Of a stretch of DNA of 64,000 nucleotides, positions 7,440 through 15,783 are shown piece by piece. A program made the translations under genes and the position numbers. Under the pieces are notes generated by a model. That model ran no database searches. It was given only the letters and a program-made list of their open reading frames with translations, and was not told the origin of the DNA. Position 1 is the stretch's first letter. Every line of letters begins with the position of its first letter. The stretch comes from Pseudomonadota bacterium (GTDB taxonomy: Bacteria; Myxococcota; Myxococcia; Myxococcales; Myxococcaceae): the NCBI GenBank assembly GCA_023423535.1, contig JAFAFL010000109.1, positions 1 through 64,000 of the forward strand, given 5' to 3'.

Positions 7440-9113
7440 ATGACGCAGGCGGTCTCTCGCCCCTCCCATGTCGGTGATGGCCCTTCTGTTTCCGAGCCGG
7501 GGCTCGATGAGCTGCGCTTTCTCCGCCACCTGAACAGCGCGGTGGACGAGCTGCTCGAGCAGGGGATGCGCGGGCGCGAGAGCCTCGATCAGACCTTCGC
7601 GCGGGCGCTCCCGGTGATTTGTGAGCTGGTGTCCGCGAAGGCGGTCGCCGTGTCCTCGCTGAACGAGTCGCTGATCGAGCAGACCTGGTCGCACGGAGAC
7701 TTCACAGCGCTCTCGCCGCGGCTGCCGTCGAACGCGCTGGCGCTCGCGCTGTCGGAACATCCGCAGGGTGGCCTGACCCGCGCGGGCGACGACACCTGGG
7801 CGACCTGTCCGCTCGACGTGGCGGGGCAGCAGGTGGGGCGGCTGGGGTTCTTGTTTGCCGGCGACCGGACCGCGGAGCGCGACGCGGCGTTCGTGTTGCG
7901 GGTGCTGGAGACGGTGGCGGAGGAGCTCGACGCGGTGCTCTGGCAGATCCAGAACGCGGCGGAGAAGCAGGCGCTGATCCTCGGCGTGAACGAGCACCTC
8001 GCGAACCCGGTGCTGGAGCTGGGGCTCGACCGGGCGGTGGCGCTCATCGCGGAGCGGGTGCTCCTGCCGGGGATGATGCTCGTGTACCGGGACGCGGTGG
8101 AGGGCGAGCACCTGCACTACCGCGCGTGGGTGAACGGGCAGCTCGAGCACGAGAGCGGACGGAAGCGCTGGCCGGCGGTGGACGCGGCGGTGCGCGCGTG
8201 GGGCAGCGAGCTCATCTCGAGAGGTGATGCGCGGCTGCGGGAGTTGGTGGGCGCGCCGAGGCTCTTCGAGACGCTGCTCATCGGCGGCAGCGGTCACGCG
8301 AAGCCGCTGGGGAAGCTGATGGTCTGGTCGGACGCGTCGGGCCTCGGCACCTACGCGCTGGACATCGTGGACATCGTGGGGAGCGCGCTGGCGCAGCGGC
8401 TGACCGACTACAACCGCGAGCGCGTTCACCTCTCGCAGTTCTTCTCCGCGGAGGTCATCGACGAGCTGTTGCGGAACCCGGGCTACGAGGCCGCGTGGCT
8501 CACCCCGCGCGAAGAAGAGGTGGGGATCCTCTTCGCCGACATCAACGGGTTCACGCGCATCTGCGAGCAGGTGCTCGAGTCGCCCTCGCGCATCGGCCGC
8601 TTCGTCGATCGCTGGAGCGACGGCGTGGTGGACATCCTGTGGAAGCACGGCGGCGTGTTCGACAAGATGGTCGGCGACTGCGTGATCGGGCTCTTCGGTC
8701 CGCCGTTCTTCCGGTCTTCGAGGACGGAGCGCGCGGAGGCGACCCTGAGGGCCGCGCTGGAGATCCAGGCGCTCACGCGGCAGCTCACCGCCGAGGTCCC
8801 CGAGGTCGAGCGCATCCGCGAGGCGCTGGGCAAGGACGGCTTGGGCGTGGCGATCGGCGTGAACCTCGCGCCGACCTTCTGCGGGCTGTTCGGACCGAAC
8901 CAGGACTACACGGGCTTCTCCACCGGGATGAACCAGACCGCGCGGCTGCAGTCGCTCGGAGGGTTCCGGCAGACGCTGGTGATGAAGAGCCTGCGCGATG
9001 CGCTGCGGGAGAGCAGCGATCCGGCGATGCGAGCGCTTCGCTTCGGGCCGCAGTGCGAGGCCGCGGTGAAGAACGTGTCGCAGCCGCTGCGGTATCACGC
9101 GCTGGAGGAGTGA
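7440..9113 (+). CDS. GAF-type sensor fused to class III adenylate/guanylate cyclase
   Basis: 557 residues from the ATG at 7440. Residues ~20-345 form a sensor region that looks like one or two GAF domains; residues ~375-545 are the class III cyclase catalytic domain. Both metal-binding aspartates are present (ILFADINGFT and KMVGDCVIGLFG). The lysine before the second, the aspartate of QDYTG, and the Asn and Arg of MNQTARLQ fit purine recognition and transition-state positions, favouring ATP over GTP. No membrane segment, so a soluble enzyme. Starts 25 bases after the phosphoesterase gene, suggesting a synthesis/degradation pair in one operon. Confidence 0.85.
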   Translation: MTQAVSRPSHVGDGPSVSEPGLDELRFLRHLNSAVDELLEQGMRGRESLDQTFARALPVICELVSAKAVAVSSLNESLIEQTWSHGDFTALSPRLPSNALALALSEHPQGGLTRAGDDTWATCPLDVAGQQVGRLGFLFAGDRTAERDAAFVLRVLETVAEELDAVLWQIQNAAEKQALILGVNEHLANPVLELGLDRAVALIAERVLLPGMMLVYRDAVEGEHLHYRAWVNGQLEHESGRKRWPAVDAAVRAWGSELISRGDARLRELVGAPRLFETLLIGGSGHAKPLGKLMVWSDASGLGTYALDIVDIVGSALAQRLTDYNRERVHLSQFFSAEVIDELLRNPGYEAAWLTPREEEVGILFADINGFTRICEQVLESPSRIGRFVDRWSDGVVDILWKHGGVFDKMVGDCVIGLFGPPFFRSSRTERAEATLRAALEIQALTRQLTAEVPEVERIREALGKDGLGVAIGVNLAPTFCGLFGPNQDYTGFSTGMNQTARLQSLGGFRQTLVMKSLRDALRESSDPAMRALRFGPQCEAAVKNVSQPLRYHALEE

Positions 9114-9132
9114 CGGCGCGCGCCGCGTCGGC

Positions 9133-9516
9133 TCAGGCGGTCAGCGCGTCCGCGGCCCACCGGCGCGTGAAGTGGACCCAGTTCCGCTCGTCCACCATCA
9201 CCTGCCACTCGGTGTTCGGCTGCAGCGGCATGCGCCGGCTGACGAACGCGTGGAGGTGGTCCGCGGCCTTCTGCGGCGTGAGGCCGGGCGCGCGAAAGCC
9301 GATGCGGATGAAGGCCTGCAGCGTCGGCGCGACATCCACCGAGGCGCAGATGCGGAGGCCACCGACCTGGCGCTGGTAGTCGGGGTTCTGGCCCGGGCGC
9401 CGGTCCGGCGTTCCCTTGAGCTCGCTCAGGGCCACCCAGTTCTCCGGCTTCAGGACGAATGCCAGCAGGTCTGCGCCCGCCTCTTCCAGCGTGCTGCTCT
9501 CGTTGATCGACAGCAT
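9133..9516 (-). CDS. Hypothetical protein
   Basis: 127 residues, soluble, not recognised. It reads as a small alpha/beta protein (ICASVDVAPTLQAFIRIGFR, then NTEWQVMVDERNWVHFTRRW at the C-terminus). The start is supported by a strong purine-rich ribosome site (GAGGGGAGG) a few bases upstream on the minus strand. Convergent with the cyclase gene (19 bases between stops) and divergent from the next gene. Confidence 0.6.
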   Translation of the reverse strand: MLSINESSTLEEAGADLLAFVLKPENWVALSELKGTPDRRPGQNPDYQRQVGGLRICASVDVAPTLQAFIRIGFRAPGLTPQKAADHLHAFVSRRMPLQPNTEWQVMVDERNWVHFTRRWAADALTA

Positions 9517-9733
9517 CCGGCCTCCCCTCGTTCGAGAGCAGAATTTGCCAACGGCTCGCGGGCACGCAAGGGGTGCAGTCGAATCGGAGCGGGCTCGCGA
9601 TCACGCGTTCGCGGTGCGACATCGCCGCGTGTCGAACGAACGCCTTGACCTCACCCGCCTCACGACGAACGCGCCGCGCCTGCGATTTGCCTCGGGTGTC
9701 GCGCGCAAAGTTGTCGAAGCGTACAGTCGGGCC

Positions 9734-10228
9734 ATGGCCCGCCGCGTCATCCGTCCCGCTCTCCTCTGGTCCGTCTCCCTCGTGCTGAGCTCGCCGTACT
9801 TCGCATGCGAACGACGTGACGACTCGGCGGCGAAGAGCGCCACGCAGACGGTGCAGAACACGCACGCCGAAGCCGCGACCCCGAGGGACACGCCGCGCGG
9901 CGCCGGCGTCCCGTTCGAGGTGGGCGACTCGCCGGACATCCGCGAGCTCGAGAAGGTGGATCTCGCGCAGTACGTCGCGGGCGAGCCCTGGTGCACGAAG
10001 GCCCGAGGTGGCCGGCGCGCGCACTTCGCGGCCGGTGGAGACTTCGTCGAAGCGGGCGGTGACGGGGCGGGGGAGAAGCGCGGCACGTGGCAGGTCTCCG
10101 AGGGACGCCTGACGATCACGACGCCGGGCGAGCAGGCGCGGAACGTCGATGCGCGCGCGGCCTCGGTGAACGGCAAGCAGGTGCTGCTGCTCGACGGGCT
10201 GCTCTACGGCCGATGCGCCGAGCCGTGA
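9734..10228 (+). CDS. Small exported protein, possible lipoprotein
   Basis: 164 residues from the ATG at 9734. The N-terminus (MARRVIRPALLWSVSLVLSS) is a plausible signal peptide and ends in PYFAC, a poor match to a lipobox, so lipid attachment is possible but unsure. After a ~45-residue polar linker, residues ~60-160 look like a small beta-rich domain ending in LLDGLLYGRCAEP. No family recognised. A frame continues upstream, but the signal peptide argues for this start. Confidence 0.6.
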   Translation: MARRVIRPALLWSVSLVLSSPYFACERRDDSAAKSATQTVQNTHAEAATPRDTPRGAGVPFEVGDSPDIRELEKVDLAQYVAGEPWCTKARGGRRAHFAAGGDFVEAGGDGAGEKRGTWQVSEGRLTITTPGEQARNVDARAASVNGKQVLLLDGLLYGRCAEP

Positions 10229-10276
10229 CAGTTGAGCGTCGCCGCATAAATCGCAGTCGGTAGCGGTTCGAGCCGC

Positions 10277-11545
10277 GTGCCCAAGATCACCATCCGCGTC
10301 GTGAACCCGGGGAAGCAGGAAGCGCAGGTCGTCTCCGAGCTCTCCTTCGGAAACCTCTTCATCCGCTCCGAGCGCTTCCTCGCGGTGGGCAGCCGCGTGC
10401 AGGTCTCCGTGCACCTGCCGTCATCGCCCGAGCCGCTCGCGCTCGAGGGCCGTGTGGCGCGCATCGTGGACGACGAGTCCGCGCGGGAGAGGAAGGCGTG
10501 CGGCATGGCGCTGGATGTGGCACTCGACGAGGCCGCTCGCGCTCGCGTGGCGGAGCTGAGGGCGCAGCTGCAGATGCCGCCGGTCGCGTTCCTCTCCGGC
10601 ACTGGATCCGATCCGCTCGAGGATGCCTCGCGCCTCTTCGATGGCCTGCGCGAGCCCGAGCATCGAGCGGTGCCCGACTTCGCGCAGTTCGAAGCGACGC
10701 AGCCCGGCTTCCGCATCCCGGCCGCGTTTTCTGCGCCGGCCGCGCGGCGGGCGGGGAAGGACGCAGCGCAGGAACGGATCGCGGAGTTGGAGGAGGCGCT
10801 CGCCTCGCGCGATGCCGATGCCGCCGCGGACAAGGCGCGTCACGACGAGGCGATGAAAAAGCTCTACGTGGAGCTCGCCACGCTTCGTGCGGCACAGCGG
10901 CCGACCACCGCCGCGATCCCGCAGCCGCCGTCACCACGTCCGCCGATCCTGGCGGGGCTCGTCGGCCTCCTCACCGGCGCGGCGCTGGTGATCGTGCTGC
11001 TCGTGCTCGTGCGGCCGGACCTCCACGCGCTGCCTGCGATGCCGTGGCATCACGACCCCGCTGCAGATGCTGCCGCGGTGACGGTGAAGGCCCCTGCGAT
11101 CGAGAGCGAGGCCCAGCCGCGCGTCGAAGCCGTCGTCGCGGAGCCTCCGGTGCCCGCGCCCGTGAACGCGCCCGCTGCTGAGATCGAGACCGCGGCGCAG
11201 CCCGAGGCCGCGTCCACTGAGGCGACGCCGATTCCGTCAACGACGACGCAGGTGAAGGAGCCCGAGCGCTCCAGCCGCTCCGGCTCGGTGAAGTCCCGTC
11301 CCGAGCGCGCGCCGGTGAGCCCCGAGGCAGGCACGCTGAACCTGCGCGCGGATCATCCGGCGGTCGCGTACGTGAACGGCCGCCGAGCGGGGACGACGCC
11401 GCTCAACGGGCTGCGGGTGAAGCCGGGGCGCGTCTCCGTGCGCTTCGACTGCGAAGTCGAGCACATCACCGTTCACGGCGCGCAGCGCACCGTTAGAGTG
11501 CCCGCGAAGGGCCAGGTGAACGTGGACCACGAGTGCGTGAAGTAG
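10277..11545 (+). CDS. PilZ-domain protein with transmembrane helix and C-terminal PEGA domain
   Basis: 422 residues with GTG start. Residues 1-105 look like a myxobacterial-type PilZ domain: SELSFGNLFIRSE corresponds to the usual (D/N)xSxxGxF(V/I) motif, but the Arg pair (RxxxR) that contacts cyclic di-GMP is not evident, so binding may be lost. A helical charged stretch (~160-210) leads to a transmembrane segment (~221-244, ILAGLVGLLTGAALVIVLLV), then a long Ala/Pro/Glu-rich linker. The last ~75 residues are PEGA-like (GTLNLRADHPAVAYVNGRR). This joins a cytoplasmic sensor to an extracytoplasmic beta domain. Overlaps the next gene by 13 bases. Confidence 0.75.
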   Translation: MPKITIRVVNPGKQEAQVVSELSFGNLFIRSERFLAVGSRVQVSVHLPSSPEPLALEGRVARIVDDESARERKACGMALDVALDEAARARVAELRAQLQMPPVAFLSGTGSDPLEDASRLFDGLREPEHRAVPDFAQFEATQPGFRIPAAFSAPAARRAGKDAAQERIAELEEALASRDADAAADKARHDEAMKKLYVELATLRAAQRPTTAAIPQPPSPRPPILAGLVGLLTGAALVIVLLVLVRPDLHALPAMPWHHDPAADAAAVTVKAPAIESEAQPRVEAVVAEPPVPAPVNAPAAEIETAAQPEAASTEATPIPSTTTQVKEPERSSRSGSVKSRPERAPVSPEAGTLNLRADHPAVAYVNGRRAGTTPLNGLRVKPGRVSVRFDCEVEHITVHGAQRTVRVPAKGQVNVDHECVK

Positions 11546-12180
11546 GGCTGATCATCCAGGACGCCGTGCTCGAGGCCCGTCAGTTCCGGCGCCTCGAAAA
11601 GGCCGTGCGGGCGCTGGGCACCGAGCGGCTGCGCAGCACGTACCAGACGACCTTCTGGTTCGATCTGAAGCGCGCGCCGAGGTGCCTGCCGGAAGAGGCG
11701 GCGCTCGCGTTGCGGGAGCGTCTGCCGAGCACGCCGCGCAAGCGGATCGCCGGCGTGGAGTGGTGGCTCTCGCGCATGCGCACCAGCGACGTGAGGGTGG
11801 ACTTCCACCAGGACCGCGACGAGAAGCTCGCGCTGCGGACGGGGACGCTCGTGCACCCGCGCTGGTCCTCGGTCTTCTTCCTCAACACCTGTCGAGGCGG
11901 ACTGCTCGCGGTGACCGACGCGCTGCCGAACGAGGAGAACGACAGCAAGGCGCCGGACCGGCTGGACTTCGATCTGGTGGCGCCGAAGCCGAACCGCTTC
12001 GCGATCTTCGACGGGGAGCTCACCCACGGCGTGCTCGACGACCGGAACCAGATCCCCACCGTGGCGCGGAAGGGGACGGGGCCGCTGCGGCTCGCGGTGA
12101 TCTTCAACTGGTGGCACCGCCGCCCCGAGGAGATCCCGGAGTGGCACGAGACGCGGATCTACCGGTCCTTCGCGCTTTGA
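11533..12180 (+). CDS. 2-oxoglutarate/Fe(II) dioxygenase-like protein
   Basis: 215 residues. Residues ~88-190 have the pattern of a prolyl-4-hydroxylase-like 2OG-Fe(II) oxygenase: the iron triad would be H92 and D94 (VDFHQD) plus H165 (GELTHGVLD), with R186 (GPLRLAVIFNWW) placed to bind the 2-oxoglutarate carboxylate. The substrate is unknown. The GTG start lies inside the end of the PilZ-PEGA gene (13-base overlap), so the two are probably coupled. The assignment rests on motif spacing alone. Confidence 0.6.
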   Translation: MREVGLIIQDAVLEARQFRRLEKAVRALGTERLRSTYQTTFWFDLKRAPRCLPEEAALALRERLPSTPRKRIAGVEWWLSRMRTSDVRVDFHQDRDEKLALRTGTLVHPRWSSVFFLNTCRGGLLAVTDALPNEENDSKAPDRLDFDLVAPKPNRFAIFDGELTHGVLDDRNQIPTVARKGTGPLRLAVIFNWWHRRPEEIPEWHETRIYRSFAL

Positions 12181-12272
12181 TGCACCGGCCGGCCGATTTG
12201 ATTTGACACCTCGGCCTCCGCTAAGCAGCCCGCCCGCCGACCCCACGGCGTTCCGCTCCCAGGGCTGCTGCC

Positions 12273-13685
12273 ATGCTTTCTCTTCGAACTGCTGTCGTCT
12301 CCGCCTGCGCCGCCATGCTCCTCGCGTGCAACGGTGTCGAAGGTCCCGCGGGTCCGCAGGGTCCCACCGGCGTGCAGGGGCCTCAGGGGCCGACCGGCGA
12401 CGTCGGTCCGCGCGGGATGATCGGCATGCCGGGCGAGTCGGTCGTCGCCGAGATCATCGAGCCGGGTGACGAGGCCTGCCCCAACGGCGGCATGCGCTTC
12501 AAGCTGGGCATGGAGGTCGTGGGCCAGGCGTGCAACGGCGCCACCGGTCCTCAGGGTGCGACGGGCGTGCAGGGCCCGGTCGGTCCGGTGGGTCCGACGG
12601 GGACCTCGGTCGTGGCGACGATGCTCCCGATCGGCAATGCGAACTGCCCGCGTGGCGGCACCGCGTTCACGCTCGGAACGAACACCACGTATGCGTGCAA
12701 CGGGCTGGTGGGTGCGACGGGCGCCACCGGTGCCACGGGCGAGACCGGTCTCCAGGGACCGCAGGGGATCGCAGGTGCGAAGGGCGCCACGGGCGCGACG
12801 GGCGCGACCGGAGCCACGGGCGCAACGGGCGTACAGGGACCGACCGGCGCGACGGGACTGCAGGGGCCTGCAGGCGCGACCGGCTCGCAGGGACCGGCCG
12901 GACCTCAGGGGCCGCAGGGACCGACGGGCAGCATCGGGCCGCAGGGGCCTCAGGGCATCCAGGGACCGCAGGGCGCGGCAGGGCCGACCGGCGCGCAGGG
13001 TCCGACGGGGAGTGTCGGACCGCAGGGGCCGCAGGGCCTTCAAGGTCCGCAGGGGCCGGTGGGACCGACCGGCGCTCAGGGCCCGACCGGCAGTGTTGGT
13101 CCGCAGGGACCTCAGGGCATCCAGGGGCCCGTGGGACCGGCCGGCGCGCGCGGCGCAACGGGCTCGACCGGCGCTACCGGTTCGACCGGGCCCACCGGCG
13201 CGACCGGCATCCAGGGCGCGCAGGGTCCTCAGGGGGTCGCAGGTCCGATGGGGCCGGTGGGACCGACCGGCGCGACGGGCAGCCCTGGCGTTCTCGCGAC
13301 CGGGTCGCTTTCCGGATCGATCAGCTCCATCGCCGTAAACTCCGTCTCGTTCGAGTTCGTCGGTCCAGTCTTGCCGGTGACGACGCAGTCGGGGCAACGC
13401 GTCTCCGCCACGCTGACCGCAGTTCTGGGCCTCCCGGCATCCAGCCAGCCCCAGCAGATCGACTTCGGCATCTGCTACCGCACGGCGGGAAGCACCGTGT
13501 CCCCCTCGACCATGCAGGTCTGGCTGACCACCCAGGTGACGGCGACTCGCTCGTCGATAACCGCGGCTTCCAGCAGCATCCTCGGCGCCGGGAACTGGGA
13601 GGTGGGCTTCTGCGTCCGCAACACGGGTACCGTCGCCATCAGCAACAACGACTGGGTCGTGGGCTACGTGTACCTCTCGAATTGA
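12273..13685 (+). CDS. Collagen-like repeat lipoprotein
   Basis: 470 residues. The N-terminus (MLSLRTAVVSACAAMLLAC) is a lipoprotein signal with the acylated cysteine at 19. Short Gly-X-Y stretches follow, interrupted by two related cysteine modules (DEACPNGGMRFKLG...CNG and ANCPRGGTAFTLG...CNG), of the type that often interleaves with collagen-like repeats in this phylum. Residues ~146-338 are about 64 uninterrupted Gly-X-Y triplets, dominated by GPQ, GPT, GAT and GPA. Residues ~345-470 form a beta-rich C-terminal domain that may nucleate trimers. Expected to be a rod on the outer surface. Eight bases separate it from the next gene. Confidence 0.88.
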   Translation: MLSLRTAVVSACAAMLLACNGVEGPAGPQGPTGVQGPQGPTGDVGPRGMIGMPGESVVAEIIEPGDEACPNGGMRFKLGMEVVGQACNGATGPQGATGVQGPVGPVGPTGTSVVATMLPIGNANCPRGGTAFTLGTNTTYACNGLVGATGATGATGETGLQGPQGIAGAKGATGATGATGATGATGVQGPTGATGLQGPAGATGSQGPAGPQGPQGPTGSIGPQGPQGIQGPQGAAGPTGAQGPTGSVGPQGPQGLQGPQGPVGPTGAQGPTGSVGPQGPQGIQGPVGPAGARGATGSTGATGSTGPTGATGIQGAQGPQGVAGPMGPVGPTGATGSPGVLATGSLSGSISSIAVNSVSFEFVGPVLPVTTQSGQRVSATLTAVLGLPASSQPQQIDFGICYRTAGSTVSPSTMQVWLTTQVTATRSSITAASSSILGAGNWEVGFCVRNTGTVAISNNDWVVGYVYLSN

Positions 13686-13693
13686 CGTCACCG

Positions 13694-14146
13694 ATGCAGC
13701 GCTCCACGGGAGTCGCCCTGCCGGCGTCCATCGTGATCGCCGGCGCGCTGATCGGGCTGGGGCTCTACTTCGGCCTCCGGACGCAGCAACCGCTTCGTGA
13801 GCCGATTGCGGCCCGTGTCGCAGAGAGACCAGCGACCCGCGAGGTCCCACCCGAAGCGCTCGTCAACGCGGTGCTCTCCCTTCACCTGCCCGCGCTGCGC
13901 GAGCGGTGTGGAGACCTGGTGGACCCTTCGTGGCAGGGCGCACACGTCACCCTCGACGCGACGTTCGACGACGCGGGCCGGCAGCTCACGCGCTCCTTCC
14001 TCGAGCAGCGCGGCGCATCGCGTCCCGGCCTCTCGAACTGTCTGCAGGAGGCATTGCCACGGCTCGCCGTGCCGCCGCTGGGACGCACGGCGCGGGTGGA
14101 GCTTCCGGTCGATCTCAACGCGGGTTCGTCGGCGACGACGAGATAG
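13694..14146 (+). CDS. Membrane-anchored small AgmX/TonB-like protein
   Basis: 150 residues from the ATG at 13694, eight bases after the collagen-like gene and likely cotranscribed. Residues ~7-28 are one transmembrane helix (VALPASIVIAGALIGLGLYFG). The remainder fits a short AgmX/TonB-like C-terminal module: ALRERCGDL, strands (HVTLDATFDDAGR), then SNCLQEALPRLAVPPLG and a last strand, with the two cysteines about 50 residues apart as in the other two such proteins here. An association with the collagen-like lipoprotein is inferred from position only. Confidence 0.6.
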   Translation: MQRSTGVALPASIVIAGALIGLGLYFGLRTQQPLREPIAARVAERPATREVPPEALVNAVLSLHLPALRERCGDLVDPSWQGAHVTLDATFDDAGRQLTRSFLEQRGASRPGLSNCLQEALPRLAVPPLGRTARVELPVDLNAGSSATTR

Positions 14147-14155
14147 ACCCGTGAC

Positions 14156-15496
14156 TCAGGCCGCGCTCTTCTCCACCGCAGCGACGAGCTCCGGCACGAG
14201 CCGCTCCGCCTCGCGCACGCAGTCGTTCACGCCGACCCCTCGATAGGCGTTGCCGGAGAGGGTGATGCCGGGCACCGTTGCCATGGCCTCGTCGATCCGC
14301 TTCATGCGCGCGAGGTGACCGACCTCGTACTGCGGAATCCCTCTCCGCCAGCGCACGACCTCCACCACGTCCGGCTCCGCCTGCAGCCCGATGAGCTGCG
14401 AGAGCTCGTCGCGCGCGAGCTTCGCCGCCTCCGCCTCGCTGAGCGCCGCAATGGCCTCGTCGCGTGCGCCGCCCATCATCACGGTCATCAGCGTCGAGCC
14501 CTCGGGCGCGCGGTGCTGGAAGAACGAGGAGATGAAGAGCACGCCGAGCACGCGCCGCTTCTCCTCCGCGGGAACGAGGAACCCGAAGCCCTCCGGCCGC
14601 GGCTCGAGCTTCTTGAACCCGAAGTGCACCACCGTCACCGGCGCGTACCGGACCGCCTCCAGCTCATCGGCCACGGCCGGCGCATGCGGCCCCAGAAGCT
14701 TCGCCGAGACGTCCGCCGGGCACGCCAGCACCACCCGCTGCGCGCGCACCTCCTCGGAAGCGCCCTGCACCTTCACCCGCCACGACCCGTCGGGCGCCCG
14801 GTCCATCGCCTCCACCCGCACGCCGAGCCGCAGCGAGTCACCGACGCTCTGCACCAGCCCGTCGATGAGCGTCTGCATGCCGCCGCTGAAGGTGGTGAGC
14901 ACGGATCCCTTCGGCTTCTCGCGGATCGCGCCGAGCACCAGCGAGCGGTGCTTCTTCTCCAGCTTCCAGATGACGGGGAACGCGGCGGCCATGCTCAGCT
15001 TCTTCGCGTCGCCGGCGAAGATGCCGGTCTGCACCGCATCGAAGAGCACGCGCGTGATGCCCTCGCCGAGGTGCCGCTTGCCGAAGTCCCACAAGGACTC
15101 GTCCTCCGCATCCGAGCGCGGGGTGAAGGGCTCCATCGCCGCGCGCAGCTTCGCGCCCAGCGGCACGATGTCCGAGGAGAGGAACGCGGGCGGCGACGAG
15201 GGCACCTTCCGCAGCCGACCCTTCGTGTAGATGAAGCGCTTCTTCGACGAGACGTCCGCCGGGCGCAGCGCCTCGGTCAGCCCGAGCGCGTCCACCAGGC
15301 GCCTCGTCGCGGGCTCCTTGTCGAGGAACCCGTTCGCCGCGCACTCCATGAGGAAGCCGTCCCGCTCGCGCGTCTGCAGCACACCGCCCGCGCGCGAAGA
15401 GGCCTCGAGCACCACCACCGTCCGGCCGGCCCGCCGCAGCCCGTGCGCCACCGCGAGTCCCGAGACACCTGCGCCGATCACCGCCACGTCGTACAT
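14156..15496 (-). CDS. hemG: Protoporphyrinogen oxidase (oxygen-dependent, HemG/HemY type)
   Basis: 446 residues. FAD-dependent oxidase that removes six electrons from protoporphyrinogen IX (or coproporphyrinogen III) late in heme synthesis. The N-terminal dinucleotide-binding motif is clear (VAVIGAGVSGLAVAHGLRRA, glutamate ending the second strand in VVVLEAS), followed by RAGGVLQT. The C-terminal FAD motif appears in TLSGNAYRGVGVNDCVREAE. Length and layout match the eukaryotic/Bacillus-type enzyme and the Myxococcus homologue, not the flavodoxin-like HemG of E. coli. No other heme gene is adjacent. Convergent with the small gene before it. Confidence 0.88.
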   Translation of the reverse strand: MYDVAVIGAGVSGLAVAHGLRRAGRTVVVLEASSRAGGVLQTRERDGFLMECAANGFLDKEPATRRLVDALGLTEALRPADVSSKKRFIYTKGRLRKVPSSPPAFLSSDIVPLGAKLRAAMEPFTPRSDAEDESLWDFGKRHLGEGITRVLFDAVQTGIFAGDAKKLSMAAAFPVIWKLEKKHRSLVLGAIREKPKGSVLTTFSGGMQTLIDGLVQSVGDSLRLGVRVEAMDRAPDGSWRVKVQGASEEVRAQRVVLACPADVSAKLLGPHAPAVADELEAVRYAPVTVVHFGFKKLEPRPEGFGFLVPAEEKRRVLGVLFISSFFQHRAPEGSTLMTVMMGGARDEAIAALSEAEAAKLARDELSQLIGLQAEPDVVEVVRWRRGIPQYEVGHLARMKRIDEAMATVPGITLSGNAYRGVGVNDCVREAERLVPELVAAVEKSAA

Positions 15497-15611
15497 GTCG
15501 GCTCTCTAGTCTTGCATCGCGCATACCGCCACGCACTGGCCTCGCCGGGCGCACGACGTCTGCCGCTCTGTCCGGTTGCCCGCCCACCGCCGCATCGCTG
15601 ACCCTCTGCCC

Positions 15612-15783
15612 ATGCGCGTCGTGGTGACTGGAGCGAACCGAGGGATCGGGTTGGAGCTGTGCCGTCAGTACCTCGCCCGGGGAGAGACCGTGGAGGCCGC
15701 GGTGCGGAGGCCGGAGAGCGCGCATGAATTGCGTGCGCTCGGCGAGGCGCGAAAAAAGGGCGTGCTCCGCTGCCTCGCCCTGC
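15612..15783 (+). pseudogene. Remnant of a short-chain dehydrogenase/reductase (N-terminal fragment)
   Basis: From the ATG at 15612 the frame opens like an SDR enzyme: MRVVVTGANRGIGLELCRQY contains the first beta strand and the TGxxxGIG cofactor motif, followed by a second strand and VRRPESAHELRAL. After about 55 residues, near the third strand (LRCLALPTG), homology stops. The frame continues only as Arg/Pro-rich antisense of pdxH, with no active-site YxxxK. The fragment abuts the pdxH stop, so most of the enzyme has been lost. The class resembles C-factor/CsgA-like SDRs of myxobacteria. Confidence 0.6.

Noticed and set aside
12203..12227. TTGACA followed by TAAGCA upstream of the collagen-like gene as a sigma-70 promoter
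   Set aside because: The spacer is only 13 bases, too short for a -35/-10 pair.
12712..13290. Repetitive DNA resembling a CRISPR or satellite array
   Set aside because: Periodicity is 9 bases or multiples with a conserved reading frame of Gly-X-Y; there are no fixed repeats with unique spacers.
12159..13850. 563-codon minus-strand frame, Arg/Gly/Pro repetitive
   Set aside because: Complement of the collagen-like Gly-X-Y track; the repeat pattern has sense only on the plus strand.
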